This document shows positions 54,512-64,000 of a stretch of 64,000 nucleotides of DNA, piece by piece (the stretch's first letter is position 1; each line of letters starts with the position of its first letter). The notes below the pieces were generated by a model that saw only the letters and a list, made by a program, of their open reading frames with translations, was not told the DNA's origin and searched no databases. Source of the stretch: Hyaloperonospora brassicae (lineage: Eukaryota; Oomycota; Peronosporomycetes; Peronosporales; Peronosporaceae). The DNA lies in NCBI GenBank assembly GCA_947650285.1, contig CANTFL010001446.1, positions 671,001 to 735,000 on the forward strand, written 5' to 3'. A program made the position numbers and the translations under genes.

Positions 54512-54830
54512 TGTAAGAATGTAGTGATGCACTTGTTGCACAGGGGTAGAAGCAAAAGTGAAATGCATTGTGTGTTAAAAACCATGTTCTTCAACACTAC
54601 GATATGTATGACCAGAAACAGAAACTACAACTTGACCATGTCAAGTTGCATATGACGTCCGTCTCTCTTCGTCCCATGTGTTGTCCTGTCACATGACGAC
54701 CGTCTCTCCAGTCCCATCTGTCATTATGACACATTATAAACCAATCAGGTGAGGTCGGGCTTACCTGTACCAGGTCTTGTACTTGACCTGCAGCACCTTC
54801 TTGACTTGTCAGAAAGAGTATATTCTAACA
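54512..54830 (-). repeat. 5' LTR of the copia element
   Basis: 319 bases, TG...CA on the plus strand as on the other copy, two differences from the 3' LTR. Carries the promoter of the element on the minus strand. Confidence 0.95.
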
Positions 54831-54835
54831 CCGAC

Positions 54836-55666
54836 TTCGTCTGCGCTTTCGTGCATGAATTATTCAATGGTCACCTGCCTTATGTTTAAATGTATAGGTT
54901 TGCTCACTGTTCGCCATATAAGCGCAAGTAACACGTCACGTAAATGAATGACGAGTTTAAGTGCCTACATTAATCGGAAAAGTCTTAAAAGACAATAGTT
55001 CAGTAGTGAGCTGTGGATTACAATTACCTTTGTTTATATATATGCTTTGCTGAATATTTATCGGTCTGTTTACGTGGGAGTCAGACATCAACAATTCGGT
55101 ATAGCATGGTGATCTCATTCTCCAATCGCCCTTCAAATGTCGGTCTTGCATCCAATAGTATGCGAAGCTGCGACAAAAACTTACTTCATCCGTCAAGACG
55201 GTCACCATGTATATTAAATGTCTCAGATCGGTCGAAGACCATTGAGTCAGTGCAGACGAAACAACGATATGTCGTTCGGCCGCCTAACATCGATTGGAGA
55301 TGGTCACGATGTAAAACATTCGAATGCTGAGCCTGTAAGACCCGAGTTTATGATTAAAAGTAAGAATAAAATTTGCAAGTAAGATCATTACAACTATTCC
55401 AGATTTGTATATTTTGAACATTTTTATAACATATTTATAAATTTAAGGTGTTTGTAATTTAAAGCCTTTGCTTTTCGTGCGCATGTTTAGATTCGACAGA
55501 TTCATCAGAAATGGGGCCAACGCCTGGATCCATATGGCGAATATGGTGTCGAGATGAGATTTATGAAACTATGCTGGATTATGACCTCACACGAGACCAA
55601 AGACTTCATTTAGGTAGTGTTACTGATTAAATACGAGTTTTAGTACTTTTTGACGTTACTACGCTT
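54836..55666. other. AT-rich intergenic, no gene seen
   Basis: Between the copia insertion and the RsfS gene. No protein-like frame. Confidence 0.45.
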
Positions 55667-55682
55667 CCTCACCACGCATTTT
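55667..55682 (+). promoter_or_regulatory. Oomycete initiator/flanking promoter motif
   Basis: CCTCACCACGCATTTT fits the oomycete core consensus at about 11 of 15 fixed positions, with a perfect flanking CATTTT part. It lies 29 bases before ATG 55712. Confidence 0.6.
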
Positions 55683-55711
55683 GTACAGCTCTATTGCCAC
55701 AACAACCAAAT

Positions 55712-56659
55712 ATGCGGTCGCAATTACTTCGTCGTGCGCTCCGCCTGTCAACGACGTCCTTCCCTCATGCACTGAGATGCTCGTCGCAGGCAAATCAAGT
55801 GGGACGTGCCGTCGCTTCTCGACCTACGCTTGGAATCAGCAGCTACTTGACACGCAGCTTCTCCCAGTCTTCCACGAGCACAGGCGAAGACCAGACATTG
55901 ACGACGGAATACATAGGCGTCGTCTACAACGCCGACAACGTGAAGAAATACAGTGCCGAGCTGATTATAGACGAGAACGTGATCAGTGGTGGCGACTTTT
56001 GGACGGCGTTGGATGCTGCGAAAGCATACGATGAGCTCGTTACGCTCTATTGCGACTTGGATACGCCTCGTAATTTTCCTGAAGCTGACGCCGTGGAGTT
56101 TGCTCCGAAAAATGCTGAAGACATGGAGTGGCTTGCCCCAGAGGCAGGAAATCGCCATGCTGACCTGATTCCACCCATTCGGCAGACTTATTTGACGATT
56201 GACGAAGTCAAGGACGCTTTGGAACGAGAGAAGGCCATCGACGTGTACGTTGTGGACTTGGCTGGCAAGACCAGCTTGGCCAACTACATGGTGTTTGCCA
56301 CAGGCAAGTCGCAGTCGCATATGCGACGCATGGCCGACATGTTGATCAAGTCGATGAAAGTAAGAGATATTGTGGACGAGTTTGACTATGGAGTAGAAGG
56401 GCGCGAGTGCGATGACTGGATGATTGCTGACTGCAATAATATCGTGGTGCATTTGATGCGTGCTGACACTCGTCGAATCATGGCGCTGGAAGACCATTGG
56501 GAGAACATGGTTGACAACAAGCACAGGGTCTATGGCGACATGAATGAGGACGAGTACATGGACAAGTTTGGCACGAGCGAACTCATGGAGTATTTGGAAG
56601 ACGAGGACCACCCGCGTGCCGAAGAGGACGGAGAAGGATCGGGTGTCGAGTGGGAGTAA
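55712..56659 (+). CDS. Mitochondrial ribosomal silencing factor, RsfS/Iojap family (MALSU1-like)
   Basis: 315 residues from ATG 55712. The N-terminal 40-50 residues (MRSQLLRRALRLSTTSFPHA...) are basic, Ser-rich and without acidic residues, a mitochondrial targeting peptide. Residues about 55-150 are a linker with no clear domain. Residues 160-265 are the RsfS/Iojap domain: YLTIDEVKDALEREKAIDVY, VVDLAGKTSLANYMVFATGK, SQSHMRRMAD, DDWMIADCNNIVVHLM. The family binds the large ribosomal subunit (uL14) and blocks subunit joining or aids assembly; the mitochondrial relative is MALSU1. The C-terminus is an acidic tail. An upstream in-frame TTG (55694) is not used because ATG starts the targeting peptide and the promoter is just upstream. 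Single exon. Confidence 0.9.
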   Translation: MRSQLLRRALRLSTTSFPHALRCSSQANQVGRAVASRPTLGISSYLTRSFSQSSTSTGEDQTLTTEYIGVVYNADNVKKYSAELIIDENVISGGDFWTALDAAKAYDELVTLYCDLDTPRNFPEADAVEFAPKNAEDMEWLAPEAGNRHADLIPPIRQTYLTIDEVKDALEREKAIDVYVVDLAGKTSLANYMVFATGKSQSHMRRMADMLIKSMKVRDIVDEFDYGVEGRECDDWMIADCNNIVVHLMRADTRRIMALEDHWENMVDNKHRVYGDMNEDEYMDKFGTSELMEYLEDEDHPRAEEDGEGSGVEWE

Positions 56660-57739
56660 ACGTCAGCCAGGAACATTATGCGACATATAGGCAATGCAAC
56701 CAGCACATAGTACGCCAATCTTTGGTACGCATTGGATGGTGTTGTGACGTCAGGCGTGGATGGAGGCCTGTTTGATTCGTCACCGTAGAACCGTTCTATC
56801 AATATAGTCCAATACTAGCTTCACTAAGCTGAATGAGTGACAATGAAAATGCCATTCAGCTGCCGTGTAAAGCGACACTGAGTCGCGCAAGGTTACTGCT
56901 GTGACAAGCGCAACACTGCACAGATCTTCAGAATGTGGCACGTCCACGTAGTCGCTTGATGTTTCATTACGAGTGGATGCCGTTTTCTCTAATAAGATGC
57001 CAAGAAAAGAATGGACCAAAAGGGCTCTAACATCCCATGTAAATCGTGTTATGGGTCAACGCCAAGTCACGTACCTGCGAAAAAATTATCATTCTTCGAG
57101 ATAGACACTAGCCATGCCTATAACAGTGCAGCAGCAAGCGCTGTTTACATGATGTTACCATTGTGGTCGCCACACTTAGGACTAGACGCTCGTATCAATT
57201 CGATCAGTTTTGCTCGATTTAACCCCACTCGGTACATGCCTAACTTTCACAATATTCTAACCCATCAAGTCACGAACAAGATCATACATTATCATTGGCC
57301 TTTGGCTTGGTATCGTGGGTCGATTTTTTACATGCTGCTTATTTTCGATCACAAGGGCAGTTCATCGAATACGAACAGCCTGCATGTACGTACACAAACG
57401 TTCGTCAAGACAACACGGTGCAACTTGCCAGCACATAGCGCAGAGCTTCGTAGCGTTGAAACATTGCACCACGTGGCTCATCATATCTTGTCGCTGCGCG
57501 CCGAAGCTTCTCATGACTCCGTCAGCGCAAAACATACGCATCTCATTTGCTAAGCTTACGTCTCTATAAAAAGCGCACTACAAGCAGACAAGAGGGCATC
57601 AGCACACAAAAGACACTTTGTCTTGCTCTACAAAAAAATGCTTTCTGATCAATGGAATACTTGACCGTGTCCATCGACTCCTGCAGCAAGAAGCCCGTAT
57701 TGACATTGCTTCACGTCTCCTCTGGCATACGAAGCTTGT
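56660..57739. other. Intergenic, no gene seen
   Basis: One plus-strand frame of 180 codons (57011-57553) is open but has no domain, signal peptide or promoter motif, and its composition (many His, Asn, Thr) is not convincing. Treated as chance. Confidence 0.4.
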
Positions 57740-58398
57740 CTAACGTAAACTAGGGCAAATGGAGAATGCAATCGTTGACATCGCACTTGTATTGCCCGAT
57801 CCTGTTGCCGGTGTTACGTTCCACCCACCACTCCCGGTCGTGACCTCGATATCTTGTGAAAATGTCATTGTGTCCGACGTGATTGCTTCAATGTCCCAAA
57901 TAAGTCTAGTTTCACTTACAAGGCGCAGGGAAACTGTCATTGTGCTCGATTAGGAGCGTCATGAGCATCACAGCCACCGCAGAAAACCCAACAATCGCAC
58001 GGGCTCGTCAAAGCTCAACTTGGTCACGTCGATTCGATCGTGAGCAGCTTCGCGTTGGGTCCTCAATGCATTGTATATCGTCTTTATCCCACTAACTTCT
58101 TTCGTCGCACTCCATACTTTGGGACGCTGTGCATGCATAAAAGTCTGCAATAACATGACACCTGGGACCCTAGCACTACACTAAAAATGTGTCATGCAAC
58201 ACAGCCTCACTTTTTCTTCATGTCTTCTACCACTGCTTCCAGCAATTTTGAACTTTCTAGTTGGTAAACACTCATCTCATCAAACCTCACGTAATCATAC
58301 CGTGGGCGTGTGCTTACGTATACATTTGATCCCGCACTTCTCGCTTGTGACGCGATCGTCCCCAAGTGAGCTATCAAGCCGTTAAGTGTTGACACCTA
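57740..58398 (-). other. Possible intron-containing gene, unresolved
   Basis: Three minus-strand frames in a row are protein-like: LGTIASQARSAGSNVYVSTR with VYQLESSKLLEAVVEDMKKK (58395-58207), ATKEVSGIKTIYNALRTQRE with RIDVTKLSFDE (58156-57968), and a third at 57940-57740. A GTGAGG donor follows the first piece, TTGCAG precedes the second, and GTAAGT lies between the second and third. The phases I tried do not join cleanly and there is no ATG at the start. It could be a small spliced gene of helical type or a relic. Function unknown. Confidence 0.3.
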
Positions 58399-58802
58399 AG
58401 CTCAAATCTCCCTCAAAAAGCAGCTCTTTTTATCTATTGCACACGCTTTGTCGTCCTGCTACCGTTGTAGGGCGTGATATCTACGACACACTTGAGGAGA
58501 TTGCAACGATAAGTTGTGCACGAGCACAACGTAGTAATATATCGATTCTACGTCACAAGAGAACCGCCAATGTACTCAAACGAGAATATGTTACACCATT
58601 AGCTCTATAATCAGTTTGGCCAAAGTGTCAGTGTAATTAGATAATTTATGAAGGGAATCGCTATTTAGCCATCACCTGCTTGCTAATTGCCCTCAGTCAT
58701 AAATGTTTCGAAATCTGATTGGCCAAATCGAGTTGGACTCTTTCTTGCAGTAGAATTGGGACATTGATAATAAGAAGACCTTCTTCTTCATCAATAAATA
58801 CA

Positions 58803-60930
58803 ATGAACAGCCTTGCACCACCTCCGCAGCTTGCTTATGCATCCCTGGAACAAGCAGGAGTCGCCATTAATGCCCATGCACAGCGGGAAGGTTATGCTGT
58901 TGCAATCAGACGCACAAGAAGGATCGGCAATAGGAAAGACGGTAACGTCAAAGCTATTGATCTTGACTGCTGCCGATCACACCTCCCGTTCATACGTACA
59001 GGACCTCGCCAGCGTACCTCGTCCAGCAGTAGAACTGGATGCTTGTTCTAGGCAATTGTACGGCGACTAGAAACTGGAGATTGGCCTATACAAGTTACCA
59101 ATGGAAAACACAATCATGAGCTCTTCACCCACAAGGCTGCCTATCCGCAAGGGCGCTCTTTGACAGATGCAGATTGGCATCCAGTATTGTCCGTAACGCG
59201 CGCTGGTGTGAAACCTAGCCATGTTATTGCTTTACTGCGGCAGACCAGCGATGTCACGGTCGCGGCTCGAGTCATTTACAACCTACGCGATTCATAACGT
59301 AACACAATGCTGGATAGATGCTCTCCATTTTATGCTCTCGTGAATTCTTTACCATCTTGCAGATACTTCACTCAGGTTGATGCACAGCAGCGTCTTACTC
59401 ACCTGCTAATTATCTTACCATAAGCAAAGGAAATTTGCAGCAAGTGCAGTGCTGGCTCGGTATGGCTCATTGATGCGACATATTGGACCAACAGGTATGA
59501 ACTCCCTCTCCTCCATATCGTTGGCATATCGGCAACAAGATGTACATTTAACTTTGCATACAACTTTATGCAACATGAATATGTGGTGGACTGCTTGTGG
59601 GCATCAATTGCACCATTTATGAAAAGTTTCCCAGAATTATCATATAAAAGCTGAGCTTACTTATGTCACGGATAAAAAGCTTGCGCTGATGAAAGCGCTC
59701 ACGAAGAAGTTTCCAAATGTATCTTGCTTGCTCTGCCCGTGGCATATCATCAAGAACAATTTTGACAAGCAGAGGAAAGCTTTTTAACACTGGAAGCCTG
59801 GTGTAGGGCGCTATGCTCCAGCACGATGGATAAGGTCTGTGTGCTTAAATGATGCCATCATCATTTAAATAAGGCAAAGAATCCATTGCATACAGTATAT
59901 CAGGAGGCTTAGATTAGCATTTAGTTGTGAACTTAGGACCTAATGAACTTCACTCTTTGTTTTGCGAGCTCGGACACTACAGCTGGAAGATTTCGTCCAA
60001 GCATGTAACGGGCTTGTTGCTGCCACATCCATTGTGGATTATGAGTCAAAACTTGCATCGATGCATGTTGCATTCCATTTCGTCTCGATGCAACACCTTG
60101 ACTACTTTTGGCTTGTGTACAAGAAAAGGTTTGTTTGTTTCCATTTTCTTACGAAATAAACGCCATTATAGCCATGTTACAATGTCGCGTGTGGACAGTG
60201 ATCATTCCGCTCTCAAAAATTGGGTATCTGTTTCAACCGGTAAGGAGGTAAAGTATTGAGCCCTGGCTTTGTAATTATTATTTTGCCGCTGGCGATGTAA
60301 TTACTGCAGTTGATCTATCATCAGTGGACTCAGCGGTTCGCCATACATGCGAAGGTCAGCTTGCTTTAAATATGCAGCAAAATGCAAAACAGCATGCCAA
60401 TATTGATATGCGCTTTGGACTAACGTTTTTTGAAGCGATTGGTGATATCACTGTTGCAGGTCTGGAGGCAACGTATACGCAGTATCGACAGCGGTCTGGC
60501 AAAAATGGGATTTGTCGAGGTTCGTATACTGTAATTAACGTTCCATTGACAGTGACTGACTGAAAATGCTGATTTAGGAATGCTGAAATGCTCGATGGGC
60601 TATCTATGAGCTCATCAATTTCGTAGCCGTATGATCCTATTGTTGGTCAGTAATTTCAAAAGGTATTGTTGGCTGGTACAGACAACACAGATGCAATTTA
60701 AGGATGTGCAAGCTGAAATTGATATGAGATTAAAAAGGATTGCATACATATTCGACAATGACATTGCACATCGCAAGCGTGTGCTGCTTATCCATGTCTT
60801 GGCAGTCTCTGATGTTGGTATTCGCAATCACACAAAACCTCAGACTCGTGGTCGACCAACGGGGTCAGCACAGCGACTTATATCCAAGTATGAGCATGTT
60901 GCAGATGCGTTGGAAGCTCCTGTGTGAGGC
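58803..60930 (+). pseudogene. MULE (Mutator-like) transposase relic with FAR1-type DNA-binding domain
   Basis: From ATG 58803: LEQAGVAINAHAQREGYAVA is the start of a FAR1/WRKY-GCM1-type zinc finger. WPIQVTNGKHNHELFTHKAA (about 59080) gives its H-x-H end. The transposase core reads LHIVGISATR (59510) and VTDKKLALMKALTKKFPNVS with CLLCPWHIIKNNFDKQRKAF (59665-59785), the MULE signature around the second catalytic Asp and the C-x2-H motif. Later pieces are HANIDMRFGLTFFEAIGDIT (60390-60460) and PQTRGRPTGSA (60838-60870), typical of MULE C-termini. Many frameshifts and stops. Terminal inverted repeats were not found. Confidence 0.75.
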
Positions 60931-61080
60931 CGGCAACGACAGCCTTGCCAGAAACGGGTCACAGTGCCCGAATATGTCATCGTCAAGCACAAGGAATACC
61001 CACTCCAACACCAGCAGCACCACCATCTGCACTTACAGCACGAGCGGCAATAACAGTATGCTCAGAAGCTCTGGATTATA

Positions 61081-62642
61081 ACAATTATAGACGTAAATAG
61101 CAACATGGTTTACGTCTTAAGATTATCACATTGTCCGTTATTACAATACGTGGCTACCTACCGCCCTGATATTAATGGAATTGCATTTGTGTTGTTTGCG
61201 TACAACACGACTTAGTACAAATAATAAAATAAAAGCAGTGGCATTCGAGCTAATTTGTAGCTACACATCCGCCTTATTCTTTGATTTTTGACTAATCACC
61301 TTGTTCGTAGTTCATAAAAACCAAAGTACATGTACCACAATCGTTATGTTTAGCAAAATACACGCATCGATACTTGCAACGTGCACTGAGTCTTCCGTCT
61401 CCTATATTCCGGTGAACAAGGGCGCAATCGACCCATACAAGTCAGGGCCAACATAATTGGCGCGAACTTTTTTGTGTGGTCCTGTTTAAACTTGTCCATA
61501 ATCAGCAATAGCAACCGGTACGCACTGTTAGTGGATTCTCGTCAATTTTCTGTTGCAGCAGTAAACTCCAACTCTTCACATGAGATTTTTGTGCAAAATG
61601 CGATATAAGATACATAAGGGAATCCCCGCGGATGCCAGCAGCCACTGCAACTCTTTTGTGATCATGATCATACACGCTGCCAAATCAGCGAACAACACTC
61701 AAAATGAAAAATATTAGTCACCAGTATTACAGGCTTGTGGAACGTCTTAGCAGCAGCAATATGGCGATCACAGCTCAACGCCATGTAGACCGTCTCAATT
61801 CCAAGAAGCGCGAGATTATCTTCGTGACTTGTAAAGATTTCGTTAATTTCAATGAGATGTTCCCATTTTACACTATGACCAATTAGATTCTAAAAACATT
61901 TGGGACTGAGGGGCAATTAGCAAGACGGTGATGGCCAAAACGTGGTTTTCTTTATAAGTTGGAATACATGTTTACATCGTAAGGTTACAAGATTAATGCT
62001 ATAAATTCTTTGTTTTACATTGTAAGTTGTTAGACTGGTATATCACAGGATTGATTTTAGCAAAACAGACTACATAACGTAGTGTACAGGTCTCTTTATA
62101 AAAAATTTGAAGTGTGAAAGTATATGTAATTTATAATATACCAACTTCCTGAATGACGAACAACTCGTTGAGATGTTAACAACAACTTATAATGAGTTTA
62201 GCGCCTCCATGGTGCATCAGGGACATTATAATGATAACTAGTCTGGCCACCCTATAGCGAGTCATTACTCCTTTAAACTCTATCAGCAACAACTATTGAC
62301 TAAGGTAGACGTTGTGCAGATTGTTTGCTTTGTAGGCAACTCATATGATCTGTTTGTACATTTGTACAAAGATGATACATTCGAACAATTGAACAAGAGT
62401 TCTTGTTTTACTGGAATAAATTTGACAAATGTGCCTATAAATTGCTGTTTTGATCAAATATCACATTGAAATTAGATGTGTGGACCTATCTAATAATTAA
62501 TAGCTGTCAATATGGTGGTGGTATGTTATTAGATATGCCATGCCCACCACACGTAAGTGTTGTACGCGTCCTGGACAGGTATGATACGATCAAAGTAGCA
62601 CGTTTTTCGTTCAGTCGTTAGTATGCAGACTTAAGGAGATCG
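61081..62642. other. AT-rich, no gene seen
   Basis: No frame above about 60 codons and no structure recognised. Confidence 0.45.
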
Positions 62643-62720
62643 ACCTCGGTGGCCGAGTGGAAAAGCACTGGCACCGGGACTGATAGGTTCGTAGATTGAT
62701 TCCGTGCAGGGGCGGTGCGT
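62643..62720 (+). repeat. tRNA-Leu/Ser-like head of a SINE or tRNA pseudogene
   Basis: TGGCCGAGTGG at 62650-62660 is a perfect A box of the tRNA-Leu/Ser type. A B-box-like GTAGATTGATTCC follows at 62691-62703 at normal tRNA spacing. The 3' side (GGGGCGG) does not pair with the 5' side (GACCTCG), so the acceptor stem is lost. A T-run follows at 62720. Best read as a tRNA-derived SINE head or decayed tRNA. Confidence 0.6.
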
Positions 62721-63060
62721 TTTTATACCTCCAAATATTTAAATCAAATACGTATATCGTGGGTCGTAGGCGGACCCGAATATACCTCAAACTTTTTCTC
62801 TCTCTATGAAGATGCTATAAATTTTGTGTGGGCTATTATCCATGTGTCGATATTAAATTGTCGCTGACTCAATAAAGTGGTAATTAGATGTAATAGAGAT
62901 TTGCTCAGACATGTTGAGACTGTTCAATGTCACTGACAGGAATTGTGGTAATGTAAGTATTCCACCGATTGACAAACTTTCGATATGTGTCTTGCGAAAC
63001 AATATTGAAGGAAAAGCACCTTCAGAGGTCATATTTGGCACCGCCTAACAACCGAAAACA
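62721..63060. other. No gene seen
   Basis: May contain the SINE body and the outer part of the LTR of the next Ty3 copy, too decayed to align. Confidence 0.35.
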
Positions 63061-63061
63061 A

Positions 63062-64000
63062 ATCACCAACCGCTGCTAGACGCGCACAATGGGTGGTGAG
63101 TGCGATTCTGCATTGGAAGTTTGTAGCTTCATGTTGGGCAAGTAAGATAAAGAAAGGTTACTGAAGAGGCTTATCCATATCGATTCTACAATTTTACTCT
63201 TCGTTCCTACTAAGCAACACTTGCTCAGATTCTTCCCTTCCTCTGCACCTACGGTGTTCGGGAGGTTTGGGAGCGCACACCATTGTACTGCATCTTCACA
63301 TGGTCGTAACAATTATCTTTTAAGAAATGTTCACCATTACACCTGGTATTATTTCGTGTTCCGTCCAGTGACCACGGTCATTTTACCTAACATGTACAAA
63401 ATGGATAAGGTGATTAATTTAACGCTACGTGTAAGAATTTACCCCAATTTAAGCGATCTGGTATAAAATCGCGGTTGTAGGAATGAGCTCGTCCCAACTT
63501 GGCATCCTCATTAGCAACACGTTAGAGTCTCTCAACAGAGACCAACAACATGCTACTATCAACAAGTTTATCCGGAGTAAACTTGTTGCCGAAAGTAAGA
63601 AAATCGACTTACTTTGCCATTTAGTCTTTCAACAAAGAGGAGTTAAATAACCTGGGTGCTACGCAGACAGAATCTGAAGTTAGCAGCAGTTTAATGGCGA
63701 TGTGAGCGGAGACACACGTACGTCTTCCCGAAACCTTGAATATTGATGTCTCCAAGTACAGAGGATTCGAGGAAAACCTTAGTCGGGATGAATTGTCGAC
63801 TCGAAAGACGTCATAGGGACTTGTTGCGTCGCCGGCCACGAGATGCAAATTGCATTCGCCCAGTATAACTTACCTGTAGAGCGAAAACATTAATCCTTCG
63901 TGTAACGAGGCTTAGGGAGCTACGCAATGACAACATTGCGTAGCAAGCTCTTACTGACTGAAGTGATAACTGGTGTCCTGTAAGATGGCGGAGACAGTAT
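63062..64000 (+). mobile_element. Ty3 element copy: LTR end, leader and gag, cut by the window edge
   Basis: Collinear with 28.94-29.9 kb: GCTAGACGCGC.CAATGGGTGGT at 63075, an LTR end ATTACA at 63341 followed by CCTGGTA (probable primer-binding site), then gag blocks GAGACCAACAACATGC (63537) and GATGTCTCCAAGTACAGAGG (63746). The offset to the first copy is nearly constant (about 34130 bases). Gag is broken by stops. Orientation plus, like the other Ty3 pieces. Confidence 0.65.

Larger units (their letters stand above)
49690..54830 (-). mobile_element. Complete-length Ty1/copia retrotransposon, coding part broken
   Basis: 5141 bases. The LTRs (49690-50008 and 54512-54830) are both 319 bases, start TG and end CA, and differ at two positions. 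The 5-base target duplication CCGAC flanks the element (49685-49689 and 54831-54835). On the minus strand the order is LTR, primer-binding site, gag, protease, integrase, RT, RNase H, polypurine tract, LTR. Integrase before RT defines Ty1/copia. The coding region needs all three frames and has many stops, so this copy cannot encode its own proteins. Confidence 0.93.

Noticed and set aside
57011..57553. A 180-codon plus-strand frame
   Set aside because: No domain, no signal peptide, no promoter motif, and composition unlike the real genes nearby.

Overview
The window looks like an oomycete nuclear genome (Phytophthora or downy-mildew type). Five gene starts are preceded by the oomycete initiator/flanking-promoter motif (GCTCATTYYNCAWTTT-like). 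There is a secreted dEER-motif effector candidate, a secreted tyrosinase-like protein, mucin-like Ser/Thr/Pro surface proteins, and oomycete-style Ty3, copia, pogo and MULE elements. No species assignment is justified from sequence alone.

Layout: (1) 0-5.4 kb is repeat-rich: the tail of a Ty3 protease at the left edge, then a complete-ended pogo-like DNA transposon (1387-3841) with a decayed transposase. (2) 5.4-25.6 kb is the gene island, GC-richer and compact. It holds an RxLR/dEER-like effector candidate, an acidic hypothetical protein, a SYLF (Ysc84) protein with a zinc ribbon, QCR8, a Ser/Glu-rich surface protein with 48-residue repeats, two tandem TMEM198-like membrane proteins, and a tyrosinase-like protein whose frame breaks at a 19-bp duplication just before a TPAPT-repeat, membrane-anchored second half. 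A broken unrecognised gene follows. (3) 25.6-49.7 kb is a mobile-element graveyard, AT-rich in its second half: an inverted-repeat element, a Ty3 element with a long 5' LTR, a very decayed Ty3 pol (RT, RNase H and integrase in order), GATC-rich stretches, 15-bp minisatellites, a tRNA-like SINE head and a short TIR element. (4) 49690-54830 is a complete-length Ty1/copia element on the minus strand with 319-bp LTRs, a CCGAC target duplication, PBS and polypurine tract, but broken ORFs. (5) 54.8-64 kb has one clear gene (mitochondrial RsfS/Iojap), a possible spliced gene, a MULE transposase remnant, a tRNA-like repeat head and another Ty3 leader/gag at the right edge.

Function: there is no operon logic. 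Housekeeping genes (QCR8 of complex III, RsfS of mitochondrial ribosomes) sit among secreted or surface-exposed genes (effector candidate, two repeat-rich mucin-like proteins, the tyrosinase-like protein). Secreted genes in a compact island flanked by transposons is the layout expected of oomycete pathogens. No complete rRNA gene, bona fide tRNA gene or CRISPR array was seen.
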